A stretch of 64,000 nucleotides of DNA from Gammaproteobacteria bacterium (GCA_030433275.1 JAUILK010000003.1:1-64000), one strand, 5' to 3'; positions 46,092-55,955 are shown, counted from the stretch's first letter. Notes: generated by a model not told the origin, from the letters alone. Numbers and translations are program-made.

Positions 46092-46751
46092 ATGAGTTTA
46101 CTACACCCATTTGTAAACGCTGTTGCCGCCTTGCAGTTCGAAAATTGTTTTAATCCGTACGTAGATCGTTGCGAAGTACACGATCAAGAGGATGCCCCCT
46201 ATCTCCGGGCAACTTCTTTATCGGCTATGGTGGAAAGTGCTGCGTGTGAGCCAGTCGACGCGATATGGGTTGGTCGAGACCTCGGTTACCGTGGTGGACG
46301 GCGGACAGGCCTTGCTCTGACTGACGACGTTCATATCGATAGACATGCCAAGCGCTGGGATCTTTCTGCCAAACGGCCAACAGTCGGTACAGCCGTCGCC
46401 GAGCGGACTGCTGCGGTTGTCTGGAACATACTGGATCTGATTGATGCCCGTATATTCTTGTGGAACGTTTTTCCACTCCATCCCCATGAATTGGACGAAC
46501 CATTCAGCAATCGTCAGCATAACGCTCGCGAGCGTCGTGCTGGCGAGGAAGTACTCCAAAACCTGATAGCCTTATTGAGGCCGGAGAGGATCATCGCGAT
46601 CGGCAACGAGGCGGCTGCCTCAGCCAGCCACGTTGTGGATGCTGTGCCCGTGATCTGCGTTCGACATCCAAGCTATGGCGGGCAAACCCGGTTTCTACAC
46701 CAAATTGCTGAACTTTACGAGATCGCCCCACGGACTAGATCGCTACTTTAG
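46092..46751 (+). CDS. Uracil-DNA-glycosylase-superfamily protein
   Basis: A 219-residue protein of the UDG fold. Motif 1 is WVGRDLGYRGGRRTGLALTD, similar to the G-E-x-(P/L)-G-(Y/H)-x-G-x-R-x-T-G motif of family members but with arginine in place of the usual glutamate. The middle has FLWNVFPLHPHE and motif 2 is VRHPSYGG. Base excision from DNA is the family role; the altered motif may mean a changed substrate. A plain ATG at 46092 would overlap the MazG stop in the IS-free operon. Confidence 0.78.
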   Translation: MSLLHPFVNAVAALQFENCFNPYVDRCEVHDQEDAPYLRATSLSAMVESAACEPVDAIWVGRDLGYRGGRRTGLALTDDVHIDRHAKRWDLSAKRPTVGTAVAERTAAVVWNILDLIDARIFLWNVFPLHPHELDEPFSNRQHNARERRAGEEVLQNLIALLRPERIIAIGNEAAASASHVVDAVPVICVRHPSYGGQTRFLHQIAELYEIAPRTRSLL

Positions 46752-46822
46752 CGAAATGCTGGTTGTGGAAAGAAAACATAACTACAGTTGGCGGAAAAAC
46801 AATCACATATACGGATTAGATA

Positions 46823-47320
46823 ATGACGAGAAGGGTTTTCTTTAGCTTTCATTTCGCGAACGACTTCTGGCGCACTCAGCAGGTGCGCAATATAAATTCT
46901 CTCGAAGGTCAAAAGCTCTGCTCTTCAAATGATTGGGAAGAGGTCAAGCGTAAGGGCAAGGAGTCGATCAAGAAGTGGATCGATGACCAGATGCATGGTA
47001 AGAGCTGTGTCGTTATCCTAGTCGGTGCCGAGACGGCTAATCGACCATGGGTAATCCACGAAATATCTAAGGGCTGGAACGATAAGCGGGCGGTCTTAGG
47101 TATCCGTATCGACAAACTGCTTGATTCCAGCGGCCGCCCGTCCGTGGCAGGACCGAATCCATTTTCTAAGGTTACTTTTACAGGCTCGGCACGTAGTCTT
47201 TCCGAGGTGGCGCCGCTTAAGGTTCCGACCGGAACCGATAGCAAGGCCGCCTATGCCTCTATCGCCAACAATATTGAGGGATGGATCGAAGAAGCGATTC
47301 GTATACGCGCTAACAGTTAA
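46823..47320 (+). CDS. ThsB-like TIR-domain protein (DUF1863 type)
   Basis: A 165-residue protein with the N-terminal RRVFFSFHFANDFWRTQQVR and the block SCVVILVGAETANRPWVIHE, typical of the DUF1863/MTH538 TIR-like family to which Thoeris ThsB belongs. The glutamate in VIHEISKGWN (about 79) is the likely catalytic residue. Relatives make cyclic ADP-ribose isomers on phage infection. It follows the UDG gene by 71 bases, the largest gap in the operon, in AT-rich sequence that could hold an internal promoter. Confidence 0.85.
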   Translation: MTRRVFFSFHFANDFWRTQQVRNINSLEGQKLCSSNDWEEVKRKGKESIKKWIDDQMHGKSCVVILVGAETANRPWVIHEISKGWNDKRAVLGIRIDKLLDSSGRPSVAGPNPFSKVTFTGSARSLSEVAPLKVPTGTDSKAAYASIANNIEGWIEEAIRIRANS

Positions 47321-47341
47321 AGCCGCAGTCGAGGATGCCGC

Positions 47342-48502
47342 GTGAGCATATACGAGATAGGTCTCCTAGGCGATGTGACGGAGGTTGACCGTGACACGCT
47401 TGTCGCAACTATAGTGAAGCTCATTGCCGATTTCGATTTGGAGGTTGGCCGCGAGGTCATGATCCGGAACGCAGGTTCCTTCGCGGAACGGAATGGGCAT
47501 GCGGCAACCGCGGTGGCCTACTTTGGAGGCTCAACACAAGCTGATCAGGACTTGGCGCGGCGCGCCCTCACCGCAAGCCTGCCAGTGATCCCTACGGTAC
47601 CGGCCGATGGAGATTTTAGCGCCATGGTCCCTTCTTTTCTTCATGGGGCAAATGGTCTTTACCGCCGCGCCGACGATCCTGAGATGCGGGAACTAGCGGT
47701 AGGGCTCTTGGAATGCCTCGGCCTCCTCCGACGGCAGCGCCGAGTATTCGTCAGCTACCGACGAGTGGAATCTCGCATTGCTGCTGTCCAACTCCATGAT
47801 TTGCTGAGTGGACGCGGTTGTGATGTTTTTCTTGATACGCACGATATCCGTCCAGCCGAGCCATTCCAAGAGGTTCTCTGGCATCGGCTCTGTGACTCCG
47901 ATGTGATGGTGATGCTCGATACACCAACGTATTTCGAGAGCAAGTGGACACGCCAAGAACTTGGCCGTGCCCGGGCGAAAGAAATCCACGTACTCCGGAT
48001 AGTCTGGCCCGATCATACGCCAAGCAAGCAAACGGATTTCGCTGAGACAATCTACCTGGATCAAGCGGAACTTACTGGTTATGACGGCCCGATTCTCGAT
48101 GAGGTTGCCGATCAGATAGTCCTCACGATTGAGAGCCTACGGAGTCGCAGCATCGCCTCCCGGTACATGTCGATTACGGGGAAGCTGCGCGCAGAAGTTG
48201 AGAAAATCGGTGGTGAGCTTGACGGCGTCGGCGCGCACCGCGCAATTGCGCTGCGCTTGCCGGACAATAAAAAACTATGGGCTTACCCGATCGTTGGCAT
48301 TCCCACAGCAGACCTGCTCAACGATGTAGTTAATAAAGCCCATCGAGCAGATCAGCGTGGGATGCCAATCTTAGTTTACGATCACATTGGTATCCGGGAT
48401 CAGTGGATGGCGCACCTCAAATGGCTTGACGAGAACATTCGCGCAGTTCGCGCCATTCGGGTTGCTGAGGCAGCGTGGACACTTGCCGCTTGGGAGAGCT
48501 GA
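47342..48502 (+). CDS. TIR-domain protein with extra N- and C-terminal domains
   Basis: A 386-residue protein starting at GTG, with GAGG 9 bases upstream. Residues about 131-270 are a TIR domain: RRVFVSYRRVESRIAAVQLH, GCDVFLDTHDIRPAEPFQ and FESKWTRQELGRA, with the glutamate (about 205) in the catalytic place. Residues 1-120 hold an unassigned domain (VAYFGGSTQADQDLARRAL), possibly nucleotide-binding. Residues 275-386 form another unassigned part (PILVYDHIGIRDQWMAHLKW). It ends 2 bases before the SLOG gene and is probably its functional partner. Confidence 0.8.
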   Translation: MSIYEIGLLGDVTEVDRDTLVATIVKLIADFDLEVGREVMIRNAGSFAERNGHAATAVAYFGGSTQADQDLARRALTASLPVIPTVPADGDFSAMVPSFLHGANGLYRRADDPEMRELAVGLLECLGLLRRQRRVFVSYRRVESRIAAVQLHDLLSGRGCDVFLDTHDIRPAEPFQEVLWHRLCDSDVMVMLDTPTYFESKWTRQELGRARAKEIHVLRIVWPDHTPSKQTDFAETIYLDQAELTGYDGPILDEVADQIVLTIESLRSRSIASRYMSITGKLRAEVEKIGGELDGVGAHRAIALRLPDNKKLWAYPIVGIPTADLLNDVVNKAHRADQRGMPILVYDHIGIRDQWMAHLKWLDENIRAVRAIRVAEAAWTLAAWES

Positions 48503-48504
48503 GT

Positions 48505-49155
48505 ATGACCGACGCTATCTTCCTATCCGCCGGCGTTCCCGACCCCAAGCGAGGACCGGAATATGCTAGGACTGCTGATGCAGTCGCAATCACAGCAGCA
48601 GTGTCAGCGCTCGTTCATGTGACACTTGGGCGGCGTTTGCTTGTTTGGGGCGGTCATCCTGCCATTACACCAATGATTTGGGTAGTAGCTGAGGGGCTAG
48701 AAGTCGACTATGGGAGTTGGGTACAACTCTACCAGAGCCGGTATTTTGAGGATGAATATCCCGAAGACAATCAGCGGTTCCAGAACCTCACTTTAACCGA
48801 TGATGTCGGTTGCGACCGTGAACATAGCCTTCGACTGATGCGAGAACGGATGTTCTCGGATTTCAACTTTACGGCGGCGGTATTCATTGGAGGGATGGGC
48901 GGTATCGTTCAGGAGTTTGATCTGCTTCAGCAGATGCACCCTCAAGCGACATTACTGCCAGTGATCTCGACAGGGGGTGCGGTTCACGATGTAGCGCAGC
49001 GTATGGGGAATATCCCGTATGACCTTCGCGATGACTTGGATTACGTCGCGCTGTTTCATCGACACCTTGGGGTTTCTGTCAAGGAGATGCGCTACCAGCG
49101 TCCGACAGAGCAGCCGCTGGCGGTTGCGGACCGGTTTTACCGTCCTAAGGCCTGA
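48505..49155 (+). CDS. STALD-type SLOG-domain protein
   Basis: A 216-residue Rossmann-like protein with the SLOG pattern: AIFLSAGVPDPKRGPEYART, LLVWGGHPAITPMIW and FIGGMGGIVQEFDLL, the glycine-rich loops that bind nucleotide-derived ligands. The STALD branch is known to travel with TIR and Sir2 effectors. SLOG domains in Thoeris ThsA sense the TIR-made signal, so this protein is the likely receptor or a nucleotide-processing partner. It is last in the operon. Confidence 0.8.
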   Translation: MTDAIFLSAGVPDPKRGPEYARTADAVAITAAVSALVHVTLGRRLLVWGGHPAITPMIWVVAEGLEVDYGSWVQLYQSRYFEDEYPEDNQRFQNLTLTDDVGCDREHSLRLMRERMFSDFNFTAAVFIGGMGGIVQEFDLLQQMHPQATLLPVISTGGAVHDVAQRMGNIPYDLRDDLDYVALFHRHLGVSVKEMRYQRPTEQPLAVADRFYRPKA

Positions 49156-49335
49156 TATCAGGACTTCAACTTTCAAGTGCAACAACGCGCTTCAGCGGAC
49201 ACGGAAAGGCCATTCCGGCAGCTACAATTGCACCGGTTACGGCTGGCGTTGACCACTTCACCTGAAAGCTGACGGTCGCGTCCAGTGCTCGATCGGAATG
49301 TGTCAACCTCTTTCCGACAGCCACGGCTGTTTTTC

Positions 49336-49962
49336 TTAATTTATCTTCTCCGTGGTTGATGGGTTGGTCGGGGCGTAGGCGTAGTTGCCTGGCTGTGGGT
49401 CGTTAAGGAGATTCTCGGCCATGCTGGTGACTCCATCATCGGGGTTGATGGTGACTTGCTCGGGCGGGCATCGCGCGAGCGGTCGGCCTTTGGGATAGCG
49501 CTCGGGGTGCGCTGCGTAGTAGGCATCCAGGGCGGCTTGTCGTCGGGCGCGGACGGCCTCAACGCGGCCGTGGAAGACATCGGCGGGGGTATAGAAGGCC
49601 AGCCCCTCGTGGGGGCGATCTTTGTAGGCCGCGATGAACTCGCTCATCCATGCCCGGGCGTGCTCGATGCCCTCAAAGCGCCCGGGATAGCCGGGACTGT
49701 ACTTCAGCGTCTTGAACTGCGACTCGCTATAGGGGTTGTCGTTGGACACCCGTGGGCGGGAGTAGCTGCGGCGCACGCCGAAGGCATCGAGCAACTCCCG
49801 GTAGCTGTGGGCGATCATGGGCGCGCCACGGTCCTGATGGATGATGAGCTCACCCGGGGCGATGGCGTAGGCGTTGAGCGCCTCGCGAAAGAGGTGGCGA
49901 GCGAGCGCGGCGTTCTCCTTACGGCTGATCATCCAGGCCACCGGGTAGCGGCTGTAGAGATC
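49336..49962 (-). pseudogene. IS3-family OrfB, C-terminal part
   Basis: The frame continues the split OrfB as LDLYSRYPVAWMIS, IIHQDRGAPMIAH (second aspartate) and SNDNPYSESQFKTLKYSP (glutamate), and ends at 49336. The joined protein would be a regular DDE integrase with this part after the part at 51131-51569. Confidence 0.82.
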
Positions 49963-49964
49963 TA

Positions 49965-51128
49965 GTGTACCGTTCTATTCTTAATGGAACTTAGCGTGGC
50001 TGAGTCATTCCAACGCATTATCCTCTGTGGCATTGGATCAAGCGCATGCGAGTTGCCCCACCGATCGTGTTGACCGACAAGGAGCAGAGCGAGCTGACCC
50101 GAGTGTCGCGTTCGCGCCGTAGCAGCGTGCGCTTGGCGCAGCGCGCGCGGATTGTGCTGCTGGCCGCGCAGGGTATTCAGAACAAGGACATCGCCGAGCA
50201 GCTGGGTATCGGACGTGTGCAAGTCGCGCGCTGGCGCAATCGTTATGCGCAAGGAGGCCTCCAAGGCATCGAGCGGGACTTGCCGCGCGGCGCGCCGGCG
50301 CTGAAGGTGGACGTGAATCAGCTGGTCGAGCTGACAACGCAAACCAAGCCCAAAGCAGCCACGCACTGGAGCACGCGCAAGATGGCAGCTGTGCTGGGGG
50401 TCAGCGCCAGCACCGTCATGCGCCACTGGCAGGCCAACGGCTTGAAGCCTCATGTCGTGCGTGGCTTCAAAGTCTCGCGCGACCCGCAGTTCGTCGAGAA
50501 GCTCGAAGACATTGTCGCTCTATACGTGTCTCCGCCAGAGCATGCGCTGGTGCTGTGCTGCGACGAGAAGAGCCAAGTGCAGGCATTGGATCGCACGCAG
50601 CCGGGGCTGCCGCTGAAGAACGGCCGCGCCCAGACGATGACACACGACTACAAACGCCACGGCACGACCACGCTGTTCGCGGCACTGAACGTGCTCGACG
50701 GCAAGGTCATCGGTCAATGCCAGCCGCGCCATACCCACGCCGAGTGGCTGAAGTTCCTGCGCAAGATCGATCGCCAGACTCCGAAAGAGAAGACCTTGCA
50801 CTTGATCGCCGACAACTACGCCACGCACAAGCATCCGGCGGTCCAGAAGTGGCTGGCGAAGCATCCGCGGTTCAATATGCATTTCACACCGACTTCGGCG
50901 TCGTGGCTCAACATGGTCGAGCGCTTCTTCCGCAATCTCACGGCCGAGCGGCTGCGCCGCGGTGTCTTCACCAGCGTGCCTGAACTGGTGGCGGCTATCG
51001 ATGAATATGTTGCCCACCACAACAACCACCCCAAGCCGTTCATCTGGACCAAGAGCGCACGCGACATCCTGCAGAAGGTCATTCGCGCCAATAGCCGCTT
51101 AAGTTCCAAACAGAACGAAACGCTACAC
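49965..51128. mobile_element. IS630-family insertion sequence, 1,164 bp
   Basis: It lies between TA at 49963-49964 and TA at 51129-51130, the target duplication of IS630/Tc1 elements. The ends are imperfect inverted repeats of about 38 bp (GTGTACCGTTCTATTC... and GTGTAGCGTTTCGTTC... on the other strand). Excision with one TA restores the IS3 OrfB frame. Confidence 0.9.
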
Positions 51129-51131
51129 TAG
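50046..51131 (+). CDS. IS630-family transposase
   Basis: A 361-residue DDE transposase with an N-terminal double helix-turn-helix (NKDIAEQLGIGRVQVARWRN) and catalytic residues in LVLCCDEKSQVQALD, LHLIADNYATHKH and WLNMVERFFRNL. The last sense codon ends the element; the TAG stop is made of the TA target duplicate plus one host base. Translation from 50046 (ATG) seems likely; no strong ribosome site is seen. Confidence 0.93.
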   Translation: MRVAPPIVLTDKEQSELTRVSRSRRSSVRLAQRARIVLLAAQGIQNKDIAEQLGIGRVQVARWRNRYAQGGLQGIERDLPRGAPALKVDVNQLVELTTQTKPKAATHWSTRKMAAVLGVSASTVMRHWQANGLKPHVVRGFKVSRDPQFVEKLEDIVALYVSPPEHALVLCCDEKSQVQALDRTQPGLPLKNGRAQTMTHDYKRHGTTTLFAALNVLDGKVIGQCQPRHTHAEWLKFLRKIDRQTPKEKTLHLIADNYATHKHPAVQKWLAKHPRFNMHFTPTSASWLNMVERFFRNLTAERLRRGVFTSVPELVAAIDEYVAHHNNHPKPFIWTKSARDILQKVIRANSRLSSKQNETLH

Positions 51132-51569
51132 GATCTGATAGAGATTGAGATAGACCCGGGGCGTGGTCGTTGGCAGCCGCGAGATGTCCCAACTCCACGC
51201 CTGATGCGGAGCACGGGCGATGATCCGCGGTACGCTGTGGCGTTGCGCAGGACGCTGCGCCCGGCGCTCGCGGCTCTGAGCATCCTTGCGCAGCAATCGA
51301 TAGATCGTGGAGACCGAAGGCATGGGGCAGCCGCGGTTGAGCTCACGGGCGTGGATCACGCGCACGCTGGCGTCCTGATAGGGCTCGCTGTTGACCCGCT
51401 CAAGCGCGGCGCGCCGCTCGTGCTCGCTCAATTGCCGGGGCTGTTGGCGAATTGCCGTGGAAGAGCGCTGACGGAGCCGACGCCGATAGGTGCCCGTGCG
51501 TGATAAGCCCAGCGCCTCACAGGCGCGGCGGTGTGGCAGCTCGGCCGGTCGCTGCTCGAGAAGCCTCAT
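51131..51569 (-). pseudogene. IS3-family OrfB, N-terminal part
   Basis: The frame from 51569 reads LPHRRACEALGLSRTGTYRR, VIHARELNRGCPMPSVSTIY and WSWDISRLPTTTPRVY, with the first catalytic aspartate, and is cut by IS630 after NLYQI. The remaining part is at 49336-49962. Confidence 0.82.
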
Positions 51570-51876
51570 TGCGATGACTCGCTCTGTGCGTCCTCGAGCA
51601 GCGCCAAAAACTTTTTTTGCAGATCCACCATGTCCTCGGCAACTTGGGCCCGCCGCTCTTCGGCTCCAGCCCCTGCGTGCCGGCCTCGCTCAGCGTCCGG
51701 CGCCACTCAGCCAGCTGGCCTGCATACAGCGCATTGCGCCGCAGCCAGCCCCCTTTCTCGCCACGGGGCAAAGCATCGTACTCGGCGAGTAGCCGCTGCT
51801 TGTCAGAAGCGCTGAACCGCCGTCGGGTGCGCCGCTCCAGGCTCGGCTCGGTGGGGATCTCGTTGGTATCGTTCAC
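51517..51876 (-). pseudogene. IS3-family OrfA, frameshifted
   Basis: A GTG start with GAGGAGG 8 bases upstream opens RRTRRRFSASDKQRLLAEYD and LRRNALYAGQLAEWRRTLSE. After SGGPKL the frame moves: the expected leucine-zipper helix VAEDMVDLQKKFLALLEDA is found in a neighbouring frame. A frameshift near 51650 therefore breaks OrfA, unless it marks a recoding site. Confidence 0.7.
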
Positions 51877-51951
51877 GCTCGTAGCCTCCTCATTCAGTGC
51901 CCGAATGTTACATAAGAAACGCATCGGTCACTGTCGGATACGAGGTTGACA

Positions 51952-52488
51952 CTTAGGGGATCGTCCGCTTTTGGCCGGATACCGACCGCCGAGACGCGTC
52001 GGCGCGCTGATCAGCCTAAGCACCTCACAGCTGGTTGCTTGCCGACCCTGAGCCGCCCCCTTGTCAAGCAACGTTTCCTCTGCGCCATCGCAGCGGCAGC
52101 GTGGAACGCTTCCTCTTCCGAGTCGGCCCCTGGGAAAGTGCCGGAACACCTTTGCCAATTTGTGATGTATGCCAAAAAGCTGTAATGCTTGGGGACTTAT
52201 CGTGGTTTTCGGCGAAAGGTCGCAGGGTACTGGGATCCTGTACCACAACCTCTGTGGGCAGACGACCGATTGGTACAACTCCACGGTCAGCTACGGATGG
52301 AAGGTGGATGCAGTGGCAATGACGGTGACACTCTCGGGGCCCACAAGGACTCGCTCTGACACCAGCGAACTGCGGGGTCAAGTGTACAAGCTGTATTTGC
52401 ATTCCCATCTCTGAGTCCGCTAATGAGTTCCATACGCGGGGTGTCCGGTGTCGGGCTTCTGCGCTGATGCGCGCTGCGGAGGGTGAAG
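51952..52488. other. Intergenic stretch before the helicase gene
   Basis: No gene is recognised in 537 bases between the IS3 right end and the helicase start. Short frames on both strands have no family features. It should carry the helicase promoter; none stands out. Confidence 0.4.
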
Positions 52489-54890
52489 GTGAGTAGGTCC
52501 ATCGACAAGAGGCAATATCTGCGGCCCATTGCGCTCGACACGATCAATACCTTCGAGGCCATATGCGACGCCGTTGCCGATAGGATGCGCCGGGAAGCCG
52601 GCCCATCACACACCTCTATCGCCAACGCGCAGACTTTTACTAGCGGTGCCGCGCATAATCAGCTGGAAGGGATCTTGCGGTCGGAGCAAGCGAATCTGGC
52701 CAAGCTGGCGCGCGAGCCCGCTATATCACGCATTGTGGCGGTCGACGCAGAGGGAAACTGTAGAATCTACTTTATCTGCCGAAATGCCCCGGTGACTCTG
52801 CCTGGGCGGACTGCGCCCCTGGCCAGCTACAAATCGAAGATGGGAAGACTGGCATCTTTACCGATCGGCGAAGAGGTCGAGATTGAAATCGACGGCATCA
52901 GGCAAGGGTGGGAACTGGTTGAGCGCTGCCGCCTCCAACCGATACGGCCCGGCGGGGACTGGGATTCACAGAACACGATTGTTGAAGGCGGGCGCATCGG
53001 TATCGCCACGGTCGAGTCCTTGCGTGCACTGCTAGATGAAGGCGCGCGTGAGGATCTAGTGGATGCGATCCTTGCCGAGGAGCAGGGGGCAGCAGGGGTA
53101 AGGGGAGGCATACGACGAAGTGTCATCACGAAAATGGAACTTCGGGACCAGCCGATACTGGACCAGCTCCAAGATGATATCTTCCGTAGCCCACTCGACA
53201 GCAGATTGTTTGTTCTAGGGCCGCCGGGCGCTGGGAAGACGACGACCTTGATCCGCCGCTTGGGACAAAAGCTCGATCTCGAATACTTGGAGCAAGCGGA
53301 AGCCGGACTCGTGGAACGAGCGACACAGCGGTCCGGTCTCGACCATAGTCAAAGCTGGCTCATGTTCAGCCCCACCGAGCTGCTTAAGCAGTACGTGAAG
53401 GAGGCGTTTGCTCTTGAACAGATACCGGCATCCGATCAGCGACACATGAAAACGTGGGCGGACCACAGGCACTACCTCGCGCGCAACGTCTTCGGAGTAC
53501 TTAGATCGGCTTCTGGCCAAGGGTATTTTATCCTGCGCGACGATCTATCGATCTTGAAGAAGAGCACGGTTCATTACCTGATCGATTGGCACGACGACTT
53601 CGCCGATTTCCACGCGCAGCGCGTCTTGGAGCAGCTGCATCGCGGATTAGAGGCCTTGCAGCATCGGATCAACGACAGGACGGAGAGGATCGCTGAGCGT
53701 GTCGCAGGCCTGTTGGAAGGGGCTATGGGTTCGGATCTGCCAGAGCTCTGCGGGCGATTGGAGTCATTGCACGGTGACATTGCACCGATACTCAAGGAAC
53801 TGAAAGTGGAGTCCGACCGGCGTATCCGGGAAGTATTGAACCTGCAGCTGAACGCCGATCGGTCCTTTCTGCATGAGTTCGCAGGATTTCTGGACTCCTT
53901 GGGGTCGGATGACGTGGACAACGGCGAAGACGACGCGTTCGATGAAGACGATGACACCCCCGAGGTTTCGCCAAGGACGCCAATCTCAAAAGCTGTGACA
54001 ACCCACCTGCGCTTCATCAAGGCCCTATCACGAACGCGCGTTCAGAAGCGTCAGTTTGGCAGGGGCAGCAGGAACGCCCGGATTCTGGAGTGGCTCGGAG
54101 GGAGGATTCCGGGCGACGCCGAGTTGGCGGCTGTTGGCCAGAATGTGCTGCTCCAGAACTGCCTACGCCGATTCGTGAATATGCACAAGAAATTTGTGCA
54201 CGACGTTGGGCGAAGTTACCGGTCATACAGGAAACAGGGTCTGGGGTACAAGCACTGGTACACGGCCGAAGCGCGGGATTCGCGGTCTTTATCCGCATTG
54301 GAGATAGACTTGATCCTGCTGGTGATGGTTCGAAACGCAAGGGCACTGCTGAGCGACGGCAATATTGCCACTCGCATTGATGAGCCAAGGTTTGGCTACT
54401 TGCGAGACATCTCGGCGGAGTTCCGCAATCAGGTCGTGGTGGATGAGGCGACGGATTTCTCGTGCATTCAGCTCGCCTGTATGGCGCATTTGACGCACCC
54501 ATCCTTGGAGTCCTTCTTTGCCTGCGGCGATTTCAATCAGCGCGTTACGGAGTGGGGATGTCGATCAATAGAGCAATTGGGATGGGCCGTGCCCGGGATT
54601 GTGACGCGGGCAATCAACATATCGTATCGGCAGACCCGGCAGCTGAACGAGTTCTCCAACAGACTGGTTGCTGATGTGAGTGGCGGCTCCGCCGATGTGG
54701 CGCTGCCCGAAGCGATGGAAAATGACGGCGTTGCCCCCGCACTCCTGGAGAACGCCAGCGACCGCAGCGAGCTTTGCAGGTGGCTCGCCGGACGATTCGC
54801 CGAGATCGAGGAGTTTGTGGAACGGCTACCGTCCATTGCGGTTCTCGTGCAACGCGAAGCGCAAGTGCAGCCGCTGGCTGACGCACTTAA

Positions 54891-55955
54891 CCCAAGTTTA
54901 ACGCCCACCAAAAGAACTTCCTGATACTCAGAGAGTTAAGACCGACAGAGATGGCGAGTGGCACTACATTGCGTTCATTCTATGGACCGGTAGGCTTACA
55001 CGAGCGTTTTCTGCACGCCACCCGGTGCCGGATCGGCACCGAGCGCCTGATAGATTTGCGCCTGATCGGGCTCTGGTCGGGTGGACTTGCGCACATGCAG
55101 GGTGCGGCCATCGACGCGGTTGACCGTGCTCACCCCTCAAGCGCCGCGCGGTGGCGCAGCAGTACATCCGAGGTGCGGTAGAGCTGCATCGGGCTCATCG
55201 CCTCGAAGTCGACCTCCAGCAACTTGCCGAGGCCGCTGCGCCGGGCAAGCCACTGATGGGTGGCCCGCTCCGAGCCGGGGGCGGCCATACGCCCGATGAT
55301 CAGCCCCACGGCCGCCGCGCGCTGCGGACCGGTCAGCCCCAGCGCCTGGAGGCGCTCCTCCAAGCCCGCCTGACGCAGCGCCCACAGCCCCACCTGCTCG
55401 ACACCCACCGAGCGCGGGCGCACCAGTGAGAGCGAGTCCACATCCACCGACTGCACGTCACCACCGCCGGGTGCGCCGACACTGTCGGGCGGTGCCGGCG
55501 CGGCGCCCTGCTCGGCGAGCAGCCGCGCCGCAATACGCTCGGCTTGGCGCTCGACGGCGAGCGGAAGGCCCTTCTCCCCATCGTCGAACAGCGCCGCCTG
55601 GCCGCTGAGCCGTTTGCTCGATGCGCGCACACAACGCCGACCAGTACCTCTGTGCTACCGGGAAGTGTCGCCCCAGGTTCAACAGGGTGCGCTGGCGAAC
55701 CTTACCGGCGACCCGCTCGGAGCGCACCAGACGATGCGTGGTATACGACTCGCCGGTGGCGGTGCTGCGGGTCTGAGTGCGGCGGATGAACATGCCCGCG
55801 AGGCTAGCGTAGGCCGGCACTCCGCACAAGGGGCGATAACAAATATTATGGCACTACATTACCAGCACCGCCATCGCCTGTATATAAATCAATAAGTTAT
55901 ACTTCGATGCAGGCCGGAATCGGCCCAAAACCAGCCAGAAGGTGTTAAAGATGGG
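54891..55955. mobile_element. Internally deleted IS1634-family element, 1,065 bp
   Basis: The ends CCCAAGTTTAACGCC and, inverted, CCCATCTTTAACACC are related terminal repeats. TTAA flanks both sides (54887-54890 and 55956-55959). The transposase is on the minus strand: N-terminal MFIRRTQTRSTATGESYTTH (from about 55795), RLVRSERVAGKVRQRTLLNL, a frameshift near 55620, then ATHQWLARRSGLGKLLEVDF, and after a deletion near 55130 the C-terminal end VNRVDGRTLHVRKSTRPEP. It cannot move by itself but is precisely bounded. Confidence 0.8.
54993..55795 (-). pseudogene. IS1634-family transposase, deleted and frameshifted
   Basis: The start (55795) and the first 60 codons are in one frame, the following 160 (RLSGQAALFDDGEKGLPLAV onward) in the next, and the last 40 in a third stretch behind a deletion of most of the catalytic domain. 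No catalytic region is left. Confidence 0.75.

Larger units (their letters stand above)
49301..51951. mobile_element. IS3-family insertion sequence interrupted by IS630
   Basis: The outer ends are inverted repeats of the TG...CA type: TGTCAACCTCTTTCCGACAG (49301-49320) and its near reverse complement at 51932-51951. Inside, OrfA and OrfB are on the minus strand and an IS630 element (49965-51128) splits OrfB. The flanks ATG and CTT show no target duplication, so the copy may have been rearranged after insertion. Confidence 0.85.

Noticed and set aside
52169-52414. 81-codon plus-strand frame before the helicase gene
   Set aside because: No ribosome site, no family resemblance and no partner on either side.
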